A stretch of 64,000 nucleotides of DNA from Pseudomonadota bacterium. GTDB taxonomy: Bacteria > Pseudomonadota > Gammaproteobacteria > Burkholderiales > Burkholderiaceae_E. The stretch is taken from contig JAKPAM010000179.1 of assembly GCA_029779435.1 (NCBI GenBank), positions 41,358-105,357 of the forward strand, written 5' to 3'. Below, piece by piece: positions 25,278 to 33,504 of this stretch. Position 1 is the first letter of the stretch. Every line of letters starts with the position of its first letter. The position numbers and the translations under genes are program-made. The notes under the pieces are model-generated. The model had not been told where the DNA came from, did not search any database, and saw only the letters and a list, made by a program, of their open reading frames with translations.

Positions 25278-26260
25278 TGAAGAAAGACAAGACGATGATC
25301 GGACGGTTGCGCGCTTCGCGCGCACAGCGAGCGCTGCATGCGTTGCCCCGCCGGTCCGAGTCGCCGGCGGCCGATGCCGTTGCCGCGCCGGACTCGATCC
25401 GCGTGGCCACCTACAACATCCACAAGGGCGTGCTGCGCGAGTACTTCGGGCTCAAGCAGATTCCCCGTATCCACGAACTGCGGACGCGGCTGCACGAGCT
25501 CGAGGCCGACCTGATCTTCCTGCAGGAAGTGCAGGGGCGCCATGCGCACAACGAGCGCCGCTACGACCAGTGGCCGCTCGATTCGCAGGAACTGTTCCTG
25601 GCCCGTTCGCCGACGCTGGCACACACGTTCGAATCGGTATACGGGCAGAACGCGACGTACCTGCATGGCCATCACGGCAATGCGCTGCTGTCGCGCTTCC
25701 ACATCGTGCGGCACGAGCAGCGCGACATCTCGGACCATGCGCTCGAGAAGCGCGGGCTGCTGCACTGCGTGACCCGCATCGGCGACCGCGACGTGCACTG
25801 CTTCGTCGTGCACTTCGGCCTGTTCGCCGGCAGCCGCCAGCGGCAGCTCGACGCGATGATCGAATGGATCGACGAGGAGGTGCCGTCGAACGCGCCGCTG
25901 ATCATCGCGGGCGATTTCAACGACTGGCGCGAGAAGCTGTCGGATTCGTTGTGCGCGTCGCTCGGCATGGTCGAGGTGTTCGACGCGATCAAGGCGCCGC
26001 GCCGCGTTCCGCAGCGGATGGCCAACTTCGTGCACAACCGGTGGCCCGTGTTCGGCATCGGCGCCGAGCGCGAGGCCGCGCTGCGCGTCGCCCGCTCGGT
26101 GCGCGCCGCGCGCACGTTCCCGGCGCTGGTGCCGTGGCTGCGGATGGACCGCATCTATCAGCGCGGCTTCGCGGTCGAGCACGTGCGCGTGCTGCGCGGG
26201 CCGACCTGGGCCCGGCTGTCGGACCACAGCCCGCTGGTGGCGGACCTGCGCCTGCGCTGA
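25277..26260 (+). CDS. Endonuclease/exonuclease/phosphatase-fold protein
   Basis: 327 residues from the ATG that overlaps the nudB stop. Catalytic landmarks of the EEP fold are present: YNIHKG, LQEVQ, GDFNDW and SDHSPL. These metal-dependent enzymes cut phosphodiesters in nucleic acids or lipids. In Burkholderia this gene is often found next to a cardiolipin synthase, which is not present here. The substrate is undetermined. Confidence 0.85.
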   Translation: MKKDKTMIGRLRASRAQRALHALPRRSESPAADAVAAPDSIRVATYNIHKGVLREYFGLKQIPRIHELRTRLHELEADLIFLQEVQGRHAHNERRYDQWPLDSQELFLARSPTLAHTFESVYGQNATYLHGHHGNALLSRFHIVRHEQRDISDHALEKRGLLHCVTRIGDRDVHCFVVHFGLFAGSRQRQLDAMIEWIDEEVPSNAPLIIAGDFNDWREKLSDSLCASLGMVEVFDAIKAPRRVPQRMANFVHNRWPVFGIGAEREAALRVARSVRAARTFPALVPWLRMDRIYQRGFAVEHVRVLRGPTWARLSDHSPLVADLRLR

Positions 26261-26261
26261 G

Positions 26262-26285
26262 CGCTATCTTCGACCGAAGGTAGCG
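26262..26285. terminator. Hairpin after the aspS operon
   Basis: An 11-bp stem with one T-G wobble and a two-base loop (CGCTATCTTCG with CGAAGGTAGCG) begins 2 bases after the endonuclease-fold stop. No strong T-run follows on the plus strand. Confidence 0.55.
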
Positions 26286-26293
26286 GCGAGAAA

Positions 26294-26315
26294 GCTCCCG
26301 CCTTCGAGCGGGAGC
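26294..26315 (-). terminator. Intrinsic terminator of the SDR gene
   Basis: An 8-bp GC-rich stem (GCTCCCGC with GCGGGAGC, 6-base loop) followed on the minus strand by TTTCTCG. It lies about 20 bases after the stop of the SDR gene. Confidence 0.65.
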
Positions 26316-26334
26316 GGCTCACGCGGGGGCGGGC

Positions 26335-27246
26335 TCAGACCTTGAATGTCGTGCCCGTCAATCGTTCGGATTCCTCCCACAGCCGCTTGGCCGTGGCGGA
26401 GACGCGCGCTTGGGGCATGACCAGCGCGGAACCCGGCGCGCCACGCAGCTCTCCCAGGCCGTTGGGGCCGTAGTAGCCGCCCGCGGCGGCATCCGGGCTG
26501 GTGGCCGCGAACAAGGTGGGCAGTGCGCCGTCGGCGGCCGACTGCGCGAACATCGGCGCGGCGAGACGGCTCATCATCGACACCAGTTCGCCCGGGCCCT
26601 CGAACAGGCCGGTCTGCGCCACGCCGGGGTGCGCCGCTATGCTGGCCAGACCCCAGCCGACGGCGTCGCTGCGCCGCTGCAGTTCGCGCGCGAAGATGAG
26701 CATCGCCAGCTTGGACTGGGCGTAGGCCTTCCATGGCGAATACCAGCGCTCGCCCTGCAGATCGTTGAAGTCGATCATCCCCGTATGGTGGGCCAGGCTG
26801 CTGAGGTTGACCACGCGCGGCGCGGGCGCTTTCAGCAACCAGGGAAGCAGGCGAGCGGTCAGGGCGAAGTGGCCCAGATAGTTGGTGCCCAACTGCATTT
26901 CGAAGCCGTCGGCGGTGGTCTGCCGCGTGGGTAGGGCCATCACGCCGGCGTTGTTGATCAGCAGGTCCAGCGGTTTGCCGCGTGGCAGCCGCTCGACGAA
27001 AGCCGCGACGGCCGCCAGGTTCGCCAGGTCGAGCGACTCGTAGCTCACGAGCGCGCCAGGGACTTGCTGGCCGATCTGCTCGACCGCTGCGTTGCCTTTG
27101 TCCTGGTTGCGCCCCGTTAGCACCACCTGCGCGCCGGCTTGTGCCAGCGCGAGCGCGGTCTGGTAGCCCAGCCCGTTGGTGGCACCGGTGATGACGGCGA
27201 GCTTGCCGGCTTGGGATGGAATATCGGCGAGTGACCAGGCGGCCAT
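26335..27246 (-). CDS. Short-chain dehydrogenase/reductase (WW-oxidoreductase/retinol-dehydrogenase-like)
   Basis: 303 residues. AGGAG lies 7 bases before the ATG. It has the NAD(P) motif TGATNGLG (residues 20-27), NNAG (98-101), Ser150 and the catalytic Tyr175-x3-Lys179 (YAQSK). The FNDLQGERWYSPWKAY stretch before the catalytic Tyr and the overall length match the group that includes retinol-dehydrogenase-like and protochlorophyllide-reductase-like SDRs. The substrate cannot be read. It is a single gene, convergent with the aspS operon. Confidence 0.87.
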   Translation of the reverse strand: MAAWSLADIPSQAGKLAVITGATNGLGYQTALALAQAGAQVVLTGRNQDKGNAAVEQIGQQVPGALVSYESLDLANLAAVAAFVERLPRGKPLDLLINNAGVMALPTRQTTADGFEMQLGTNYLGHFALTARLLPWLLKAPAPRVVNLSSLAHHTGMIDFNDLQGERWYSPWKAYAQSKLAMLIFARELQRRSDAVGWGLASIAAHPGVAQTGLFEGPGELVSMMSRLAAPMFAQSAADGALPTLFAATSPDAAAGGYYGPNGLGELRGAPGSALVMPQARVSATAKRLWEESERLTGTTFKV

Positions 27247-27682
27247 GATGACTCCTCGGGGTGTTCTTCTGAAGGCAGGGCAGGGCGCCTACTGTCGCAC
27301 AAAATGCCGGGTCGCCGTGCTGTTCGATGCCTGCCGAAGTCCTGAATCCGGACCGAATGGAGGTTGCGCGGCCCTGCGGCGTCGAAGCGACCCGAATGGT
27401 CGAACGGATCGACGAAGAGGTGCCGTCGGACCCATTCGCTCGCCGAGCCAAGCCGCGTCGTGCCGCACCGCGGAGCCCGCATTTCTCCGAGAAACCCCGG
27501 AGCTCTTTGCTCAGACTGGCGTCGTATCGTCCAATGGATCGTGCAAATCCGGTGTTTCATTTTATGAATAAATTGCATTCCTATAAATATATTTAAAACC
27601 TATATTGGGGATACAAAAGTGAGGCGAGCCGTCTTCGACCGGCTCCGCGCCACACCGATTGGAACCGACGAGGAGACAAACC
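27247..27682. other. Gene-free region upstream of the catabolic locus
   Basis: 436 bases with no convincing gene. The left two thirds are ordinary GC-rich sequence, including a 38-base stretch (27396-27433) that resembles part of the endonuclease-fold gene. The right part (about 27550-27610) is strikingly AT-rich for this genome and holds a 12-bp palindrome (27584-27595). A strong ribosome site, GAGGAGA, precedes the next start. It is probably the promoter and operator region of the transport operon and of the divergent SDR gene. Confidence 0.5.
27584..27595. promoter_or_regulatory. AT-rich palindrome TAAATATATTTA (candidate operator, copy 1)
   Basis: A perfect 12-bp palindrome 88 bases before the binding-protein gene. 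The identical 12 bases recur at 35879-35890, upstream of the CoA-transferase. A GntR/FCD regulator is encoded between the two sites, making it the obvious candidate to bind both. Confidence 0.5.
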
Positions 27683-28957
27683 ATGTCGCATGCATGGAAG
27701 GGGTTGCCGCGCAGCTCGGCAGTGATCGCGTTGGCGAGCGCGATGTGGGCCATCGCGGCGCCGGCCTGCGCCGAAACCGGCATCACCGATGGCGAGGTGG
27801 TGATCGGCGCCTCGGGCGCGTTGTCCGGGCCCAATGCCGGGTATGGGGCCGTGACGCTCGGCGCCAAGGCTTGCTTCGACTACCTGAATGCCGAGCAATC
27901 CGGTGTGAAGTTCGGTGACGGCAAGACGCGCAAGATCCGCCTGGACGTCGTCGACGACGCCATGGAGCCGGCTCGCGCGCTGCAGAACGCACGGCGCCTG
28001 GTCAGCCAGAACAAGGTCTTCGCGGTGCTGGGCAACGTCGGCACCGGCGCGAACCTGGGTGCGCGCGCGTTCTACAACGCCGAGAAGGTGCCGCAGATGT
28101 TCATCGGCAGCGGCGGCCCGATGTTCGGCGCCAAGGACGAGGTCGAGAAGTATCCGTGGACGATGCTCGGCTGGCTGTCCTACAACACGGAGGCGGCGAT
28201 ATACGCGGCCTTCATCAAGGAGAAGTTCCCGAACGCGAAGATCGCGCTGCTGAACGACGACAGCGGCGGCCCTTTCTTCGCCGACGCGTTCGTCAAGTCG
28301 GCCAAGCAGCTCGGGCTCGACATCGTCGTTCACGAAGAGCACACCTATAGCGAACCGACGATCAACGCGAAGATCAGCCGGCTCGCCGCGTCGGGGGCCG
28401 ATCTGTTCGTCGATGCGACGACGCCCAAGTTCGTCGTGCAGGCGCTCAAGCAGATGGCGGCGATCGACTGGAAGCCGGTGCATATCATCTGGGGTGTCGG
28501 ATCGAGCATCGGCGGCGTGCTCGAGCCTGCCGGCGCCTCGACGTCGAAAGGCGTCTACAGCGGCCAGTGGATGAAGGACTACACGAACCCCGCCTACGCG
28601 AACGACGACGACATGAAGCTGTTCGCGACCAAGATCAAGCAGTACAACAGTTCGCTGAATCCGGCCGACCAGAACGCGGCAGCGGGTTGGTACACATGCC
28701 ATGCGGCCAAGAGCCTGTTCGAGCGGATGACCGAACCGACCCGCGCCGCGTTCATGGATGCCGCGCGCAGCATGAAGAATCAGAAGGTGCCGCTGCTGCT
28801 CGACGGCATCACGTTGAACACCAGCGGCGTGGCGGACGGCTATCCGATCGAGTCGGTGCAGATCTCGCAGTTCGATGGGACCAAGTTCGTGCCGGTCGGC
28901 AGCGTCATCGATTACGAGGGCAAGACGCCCGCTTATGAACCGCGGGTCAAGCCGTAG
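27683..28957 (+). CDS. LIV-type ABC transporter substrate-binding protein
   Basis: 424 residues. Strong GAGGAGA ribosome site. Signal peptide with cleavage after PACA (about residue 30). The mature protein begins ITDGEVVIGASGALSG, the standard opening of LivJ/UrtA-type periplasmic receptors. It is the first gene of a run that continues with dehydrogenase, two ATPases and two permeases, so this is the dedicated receptor of a complete importer. Given the neighbouring CoA-transferase and dehydrogenases, the ligand is more likely an organic acid or aromatic acid than leucine. Confidence 0.88.
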   Translation: MSHAWKGLPRSSAVIALASAMWAIAAPACAETGITDGEVVIGASGALSGPNAGYGAVTLGAKACFDYLNAEQSGVKFGDGKTRKIRLDVVDDAMEPARALQNARRLVSQNKVFAVLGNVGTGANLGARAFYNAEKVPQMFIGSGGPMFGAKDEVEKYPWTMLGWLSYNTEAAIYAAFIKEKFPNAKIALLNDDSGGPFFADAFVKSAKQLGLDIVVHEEHTYSEPTINAKISRLAASGADLFVDATTPKFVVQALKQMAAIDWKPVHIIWGVGSSIGGVLEPAGASTSKGVYSGQWMKDYTNPAYANDDDMKLFATKIKQYNSSLNPADQNAAAGWYTCHAAKSLFERMTEPTRAAFMDAARSMKNQKVPLLLDGITLNTSGVADGYPIESVQISQFDGTKFVPVGSVIDYEGKTPAYEPRVKP

Positions 28958-28973
28958 ACGAGGAGACATGAAC

Positions 28974-29885
28974 ATGACGCCAACGGACACGAGCGGATTC
29001 CGCACGGTGGGTTTCATCGGGCTCGGCGCGATGGGTAGCCGGATGGTTCGGCATCTGAAGGGGCAGGCGCGGTTGCTGATCGCCGATACCGATGAGGCGC
29101 GGGCGCGCGCCGCCGCCGCCGATGTCGGCGGCGACGTGGCCGACGGCCCGGCCGTGCTGGCCGACGCCGACGCGGTCGTCCTGATGCTGCCGACGAGTGC
29201 GATCGTCGACCAGGTGTTGCACGGCGATGGGCAGGGTAACGAAGGTCTGCTCGCCCACTTGAAGCCGGGCGCCTTCGTCATCGACATGAGTTCTTCGGCG
29301 CCGACCCATACCGTGGCCAACGCCGAAGCGGCGGCCGCCAAGGGCATCCGGTTCATCGATGCGCCGGTGTCGGGCGGCATCAAGGGGGCCGAGGCGGTGA
29401 GCCTGGCGATCATGGTCGGCGCCGATCCGGCCGATTACGAGCGCGCGCTGCCGCTGCTTCGCCGCATGGGCGGCAAGGTCTTCCTGGTCGGCAAGGTCGG
29501 CTCCGGGCACGCGGTGAAGGCGCTGAACAATCTTCTGGCGGCGACGACCCTCGCGGCGACCAGCGAGGTGTTCGCGGTCGGCAAGAAATTCGGGCTCGAT
29601 CCGGAAACGATGCTGAAGGTCGTGGACGCATCCAGCGGCCAGAGTTTCCATACGACGCACACGTGGCAGAAGGCGGTCATCGAGCGTTCGTTCTCGTTCG
29701 GCTTCACGCTGGCGCTGATGGAAAAGGACGTGCGCGTCGCGATGTCGCTGTTCGACGCGATGGGGTCCGACGCGCGGCTGTCCCGTACGGCGGCTGCGGT
29801 CTGGGCCGATGCGTTGCAACGCGCACCGAAGGACGCCGACATGACGGTGGTCGCGCTGCACGCAGAGCAGGCGCTGGGCGTCTGA
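28974..29885 (+). CDS. 3-hydroxyisobutyrate dehydrogenase family NAD(P)-dependent oxidoreductase
   Basis: 303 residues. The ATG at 28974 sits 8 bases after AGGAG; an ATG two codons earlier is too close to it. Rossmann motif GFIGLGAMGS (residues 13-22), substrate motif DAPVSGGIKGAE and catalytic Lys182 in HAVKALNN are all present. The family oxidises beta-hydroxyacids such as 3-hydroxyisobutyrate, tartronate semialdehyde or related compounds. Position inside the importer operon suggests it acts on the imported compound or a product of it. Confidence 0.87.
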   Translation: MTPTDTSGFRTVGFIGLGAMGSRMVRHLKGQARLLIADTDEARARAAAADVGGDVADGPAVLADADAVVLMLPTSAIVDQVLHGDGQGNEGLLAHLKPGAFVIDMSSSAPTHTVANAEAAAAKGIRFIDAPVSGGIKGAEAVSLAIMVGADPADYERALPLLRRMGGKVFLVGKVGSGHAVKALNNLLAATTLAATSEVFAVGKKFGLDPETMLKVVDASSGQSFHTTHTWQKAVIERSFSFGFTLALMEKDVRVAMSLFDAMGSDARLSRTAAAVWADALQRAPKDADMTVVALHAEQALGV

Positions 29886-29896
29886 GCGGTCCGATC

Positions 29897-30778
29897 ATGG
29901 GGGCCTCGATGCTTTCATCGACGGACGCGACGTGCGCCGGGCCGGGTGCCGGTCCGATCCTGTCGGTCAGCGATCTGTCGCTTCGCTTCGGCGGCATCGT
30001 CGCGATCAATGCATTGTCGTTCGACGTGCGCCGCGACGTGATCTGCGGGCTGATCGGTCCGAACGGGGCCGGCAAGACCAGCCTGTTCAACTGCGTCAGC
30101 CGCCTGTACAACCCGACGACCGGGCGTATCGTCTTCGATGGCATCGACATCACCCGTCATCGCTCCCAGGCCATGGCGCGGCTCGGCATCGCGCGCACGT
30201 TCCAGAACCTGGCGCTGATGAAGTCGCTGACGGTGCTGCACAACGTGATGCTCGGCGGTTATCACCATGGCCGCACCAGGTTGCTGCGCGCGCCGTTCGT
30301 GCCGGTGTCGTGGCGCGCCGAGGAGACCGCGCTACGCGTCGCCGCATACCGGCTGCTCGAACGCCTGCAACTGGACCATCTGGCCGAAGAACGGATCGAC
30401 AGCCTTCCTTACCCCACGCTCAAGCGTGTCGAACTCGCGCGTGCGTTGGCGTCGCAGCCGCGCTTCCTGATGCTCGACGAGCCTGCCGGCGGCCTGTCTC
30501 ACGCCGAGGTCGACGATCTGGCCCGCACACTGGTGCAGGTGCGCCGCGATTTCGGGTTGACGCTGCTGCTGGTCGAGCACCACATGGGCATGGTGATGAA
30601 TATCTCCGACGACATCGTCGTCCTCGATTTCGGCAACAAGATCGCCGAAGGCAAGCCCGTCGACGTGCGTAGCGATCCGCGCGTGATCCAGGCCTATCTG
30701 GGCAAGCAGCGCGGTAAGGCCGGTGTACGGAAGGCGTCGCCGACGGCCACCGGCGCGGCCTCGGGAGAGCACGCATGA
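29897..30778 (+). CDS. LIV-type ABC transporter ATP-binding protein (LivG-like)
   Basis: 293 residues; an ATG at 29909 would also fit. Walker A GPNGAGKTS, then a long helical insert typical of LivG, then LMLDEPAGGLSH (Walker B). It has no canonical LSGGQ; the signature position reads LPYPTLKRVELARAL, as in many LivG proteins. It energises the importer. The last four bases overlap the next start (ATGA). Confidence 0.9.
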   Translation: MGASMLSSTDATCAGPGAGPILSVSDLSLRFGGIVAINALSFDVRRDVICGLIGPNGAGKTSLFNCVSRLYNPTTGRIVFDGIDITRHRSQAMARLGIARTFQNLALMKSLTVLHNVMLGGYHHGRTRLLRAPFVPVSWRAEETALRVAAYRLLERLQLDHLAEERIDSLPYPTLKRVELARALASQPRFLMLDEPAGGLSHAEVDDLARTLVQVRRDFGLTLLLVEHHMGMVMNISDDIVVLDFGNKIAEGKPVDVRSDPRVIQAYLGKQRGKAGVRKASPTATGAASGEHA

Positions 30779-31485
30779 ACGTGCTCGAATTGAAGGACGT
30801 CAGCGCGGGCTATGGTCGGATCCCGGTGCTGCACGATGTCTCGCTGACGGTCGCCGAAGGCAGCGTGGCGGTGCTGCTCGGCGCCAACGGCGCGGGCAAG
30901 ACGACGACGCTCCGTGCGATCAGCGGAATGGTCAGGTACCGCGGCCGGATCCTGCTCGACGGACAGGACCTGCGTGGCCTCGGGCCGGACCAGATCGCGC
31001 GGCGCGGCATCGCGCATGGCGTCGAGGGGCGCGGCACGTTCACCGATCTGACGGTCGAGGACAACCTGGTGGTCGGCGCTTTCCGCCGCCGCGACAAGGC
31101 GCAGATCGCCGTCGACATCGAACAGGTCTATACGCTGTTCCCGCGGCTGCGCGACCGGCGCAAGCAGAAGGCCGGCAGCCTGAGCGGCGGCGAGCAGCAG
31201 ATGCTGGCCGTCGGTCGCGCGCTGATGCTGAAACCGCGCGTGATGCTGCTCGACGAGCCTTCGCTCGGCCTGGCGCCGGTCATCATCGACGATCTGTACG
31301 ACGCATTGCAGCGGATCAACCGCACGACGGGCACCGCGATGCTGATCGTCGAGCAGAACGCGAACCTGGCGCTCGAGATCGCGCACGACGCTTATGTGTT
31401 GGAAACCGGCTCGATGGTGCTGTCGGGAACGGCCGTCGACGTGGCGGCCGACGATGGTATCCGTGCGGCTTATCTCGGACATTGA
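30775..31485 (+). CDS. LIV-type ABC transporter ATP-binding protein (LivF-like)
   Basis: 236 residues. Walker A GANGAGKTT, signature LSGGEQQMLAVGRAL, Walker B VMLLDEPSLGLAP, all textbook LivF. ATGA overlap with the LivG-like gene. With LivG it forms the ATPase heterodimer of the importer. Confidence 0.92.
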   Translation: MNVLELKDVSAGYGRIPVLHDVSLTVAEGSVAVLLGANGAGKTTTLRAISGMVRYRGRILLDGQDLRGLGPDQIARRGIAHGVEGRGTFTDLTVEDNLVVGAFRRRDKAQIAVDIEQVYTLFPRLRDRRKQKAGSLSGGEQQMLAVGRALMLKPRVMLLDEPSLGLAPVIIDDLYDALQRINRTTGTAMLIVEQNANLALEIAHDAYVLETGSMVLSGTAVDVAADDGIRAAYLGH

Positions 31486-31555
31486 CCACGGGCCGAAGCC
31501 GCCGGCCGCTCGACGAACCGCAGGACGGCGAACCGATCGCCGTGGAGGCAGCTCG

Positions 31556-32437
31556 ATGCAGTACTTTTTCCAGCAGGTCATCAACGGCATCGGTGACGGA
31601 GCGATCTACGCATCGCTCGGCCTGGCCCTGGTGCTGATCTATCGCACGACCAACATCGCCAACTTCGCGCAGGGCGAGATGGCGACGGTGTCCGCTTATC
31701 TCGCCTGGCAGGGCATCAGCGCGGGCCTGTCGCCGGGATGGGCGATGCTGATCGCGATCGTGCTGTCGATCGTGATCGGCATCGTCACCTACCTGTTGAT
31801 CGTGCGCCCAGTCCAGTACAAGGACGAGCTGACGATCATCATCGTCACGCTGGGGCTGTTCCTCGCGTTCAACAGCTTCAGCGGCGCGATCTGGGGGTTC
31901 CTGCAGATGTCGGTGCCGAGCCTGTTTCCGCAGGCCAATCTCGGGATCGGCACGTTTCGCCTGAGCGCCGACCTGCTGGGAACGATCGCCGTTCTGATCG
32001 CCATCTCGGCCAGCATGTACGGGCTGTTCCAGCGCACCCGGCTCGGCATCGCGCTTCGGGCGTCGGCTTCGAACGCGACCTCGGCCAAGCTGGTCGGCAT
32101 TCCGTTCACCGCGATGATGGCGGCCGGCTGGGGGCTGGCCGCCGGACTAGGCGCGATTTCCGGCCTGCTGGTCGCGCCGAAGCTGACGCTTGATCCGAAC
32201 ATGATGGGCTCGATCATTATCTACGCGTTCGCGGCGGCCGTCGTCGGCGGCCTGACCAGCTATCGCGGCGCGGTCGTCGGCGGTTCCGTCGTCGGCATCT
32301 CGCAGGCGCTGTCGATGGCGTACCTGCCCTGGCTCGGCTCCGATCTGCAGATCCTGCTGCCGCTGCTGCTGATCGTCGCCGTCCTGGTCGCCAAGCCCGA
32401 AGGCCTGTTCGGCAGCACCGTGGTGGCGCGAGTATGA
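31556..32437 (+). CDS. LIV-type ABC transporter permease (LivH-like)
   Basis: 293 residues; GGAGG precedes the ATG. About eight hydrophobic segments and the conserved opening QQVINGIGDGAIYASLGLAL identify a LivH-type permease. Its 3' end overlaps the LivM-like start by four bases. Confidence 0.92.
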   Translation: MQYFFQQVINGIGDGAIYASLGLALVLIYRTTNIANFAQGEMATVSAYLAWQGISAGLSPGWAMLIAIVLSIVIGIVTYLLIVRPVQYKDELTIIIVTLGLFLAFNSFSGAIWGFLQMSVPSLFPQANLGIGTFRLSADLLGTIAVLIAISASMYGLFQRTRLGIALRASASNATSAKLVGIPFTAMMAAGWGLAAGLGAISGLLVAPKLTLDPNMMGSIIIYAFAAAVVGGLTSYRGAVVGGSVVGISQALSMAYLPWLGSDLQILLPLLLIVAVLVAKPEGLFGSTVVARV

Positions 32438-33504
32438 ACGGCATCGATCTGTCGACCTCGACCTCCGGCGCATCCGGCGCTTCCGGCGCTTCCGGCGCTT
32501 CCGGCGGCGACGCGCGGTCCGCCGCGCGCGGCAGGGGAGCGGCGATCGCCATCGTCGCCGTGCTGGTGCTGGCCGGCCTGCCGTTCGTGATGCCCGCTTA
32601 TCAGACGTTCCAGATGACCGGCGTGATGAGCTACGCAGTCGCTGCGCTGGGATTGAACCTGATCACCGGCTACGTCGGCCAGGTCTCGCTCGGTCACAAC
32701 GCGTTCTTCGCGATCGGCTCGTATGCGGCAGCGCTGGCAATGACGAAGATGGGTCTGGGCTATGCCGGCGCGGTGCTGTTCGCGGGCGCCGTCTCGTTCG
32801 TCGCCGGGGTCATGGTGGGTTATCCCGCCAAGCGCTTGCGCGGGCTCTATCTGGCGTTGATCACGCTGATCCTGGCGGTTTCGGTCGTGCCGATGATCAA
32901 GCACTTCAGCTCGCATACCGGCGGCGCGGCCGGCCTGCTGGTCGACAAGCCGGCGCCGCCGGCCTGGTTCGGCCTGGGTCAGGACGCATGGATCTACTAC
33001 CTGGTGCTGGTATTCACCATGCTGGCATTCTGGCTGATCCGCAATTTCGTCGGCGGCAGCACCGGACGCGCGCTGGCCGGCATCCGCGAGGGCGAACTGG
33101 CCGCTTCGTCGATGGGCATCGACGTCAATCGGCTCAAGGTGATCGTGTTCGGCGTCGGAGCCATGCTGGCCGGCCTCGGCGGCGCGCTGGCGACGTTCAC
33201 GGTCGGCTTCATCGGGCCCGATTCGTTCACGCTGATGCTGTCGATCGGTTTCCTGGCCGCGATCGTCGTCGGTGGGCTCGGCACGATCTGGGGAGCGATC
33301 GTCGCCGGCCTGTTCCTGCAGTTCGTGCCGTCCTATGCGTCCGATCTGGGACAGGCGCTGTCGGGCGCCGTCTATGGCGGGATCCTGATCCTGTGCATGT
33401 TCCTGATGCCCAAGGGCGTGGTCGGCTCGATGATGAATCTGATCAGCCGCCGGCGGCAGGCGAAGGGCGGCACCCACCCATCGACATCGAAGGAGGAACC
33501 ATGA
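32434..33504 (+). CDS. LIV-type ABC transporter permease (LivM-like)
   Basis: 356 residues. Multiple membrane helices with the LivM core GLNLITGYVGQVSLGHNAFF. The first about 35 residues are unusual: a run of Ser-Gly-Ala units encoded by a 9-bp tandem repeat, ahead of the first helix and probably cytoplasmic. ATGA overlaps at both ends tie it to LivH and the aldehyde dehydrogenase. Confidence 0.9.
   Translation: MNGIDLSTSTSGASGASGASGASGGDARSAARGRGAAIAIVAVLVLAGLPFVMPAYQTFQMTGVMSYAVAALGLNLITGYVGQVSLGHNAFFAIGSYAAALAMTKMGLGYAGAVLFAGAVSFVAGVMVGYPAKRLRGLYLALITLILAVSVVPMIKHFSSHTGGAAGLLVDKPAPPAWFGLGQDAWIYYLVLVFTMLAFWLIRNFVGGSTGRALAGIREGELAASSMGIDVNRLKVIVFGVGAMLAGLGGALATFTVGFIGPDSFTLMLSIGFLAAIVVGGLGTIWGAIVAGLFLQFVPSYASDLGQALSGAVYGGILILCMFLMPKGVVGSMMNLISRRRQAKGGTHPSTSKEEP
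32464..32508. repeat. 9-bp tandem repeat at the start of the LivM-like gene
   Basis: TCCGGCGCA once, TCCGGCGCT three times, then TCCGGCGGC. It encodes Ser-Gly-Ala repeats before the first membrane helix; the frame is kept whatever the copy number. Confidence 0.85.

Noticed and set aside
27327..27596. Small plus-strand frame in the intergenic region before the importer operon
   Set aside because: No ribosome site, mixed composition and it runs into the AT-rich control region; only the short similarity to the endonuclease gene was kept as a finding.
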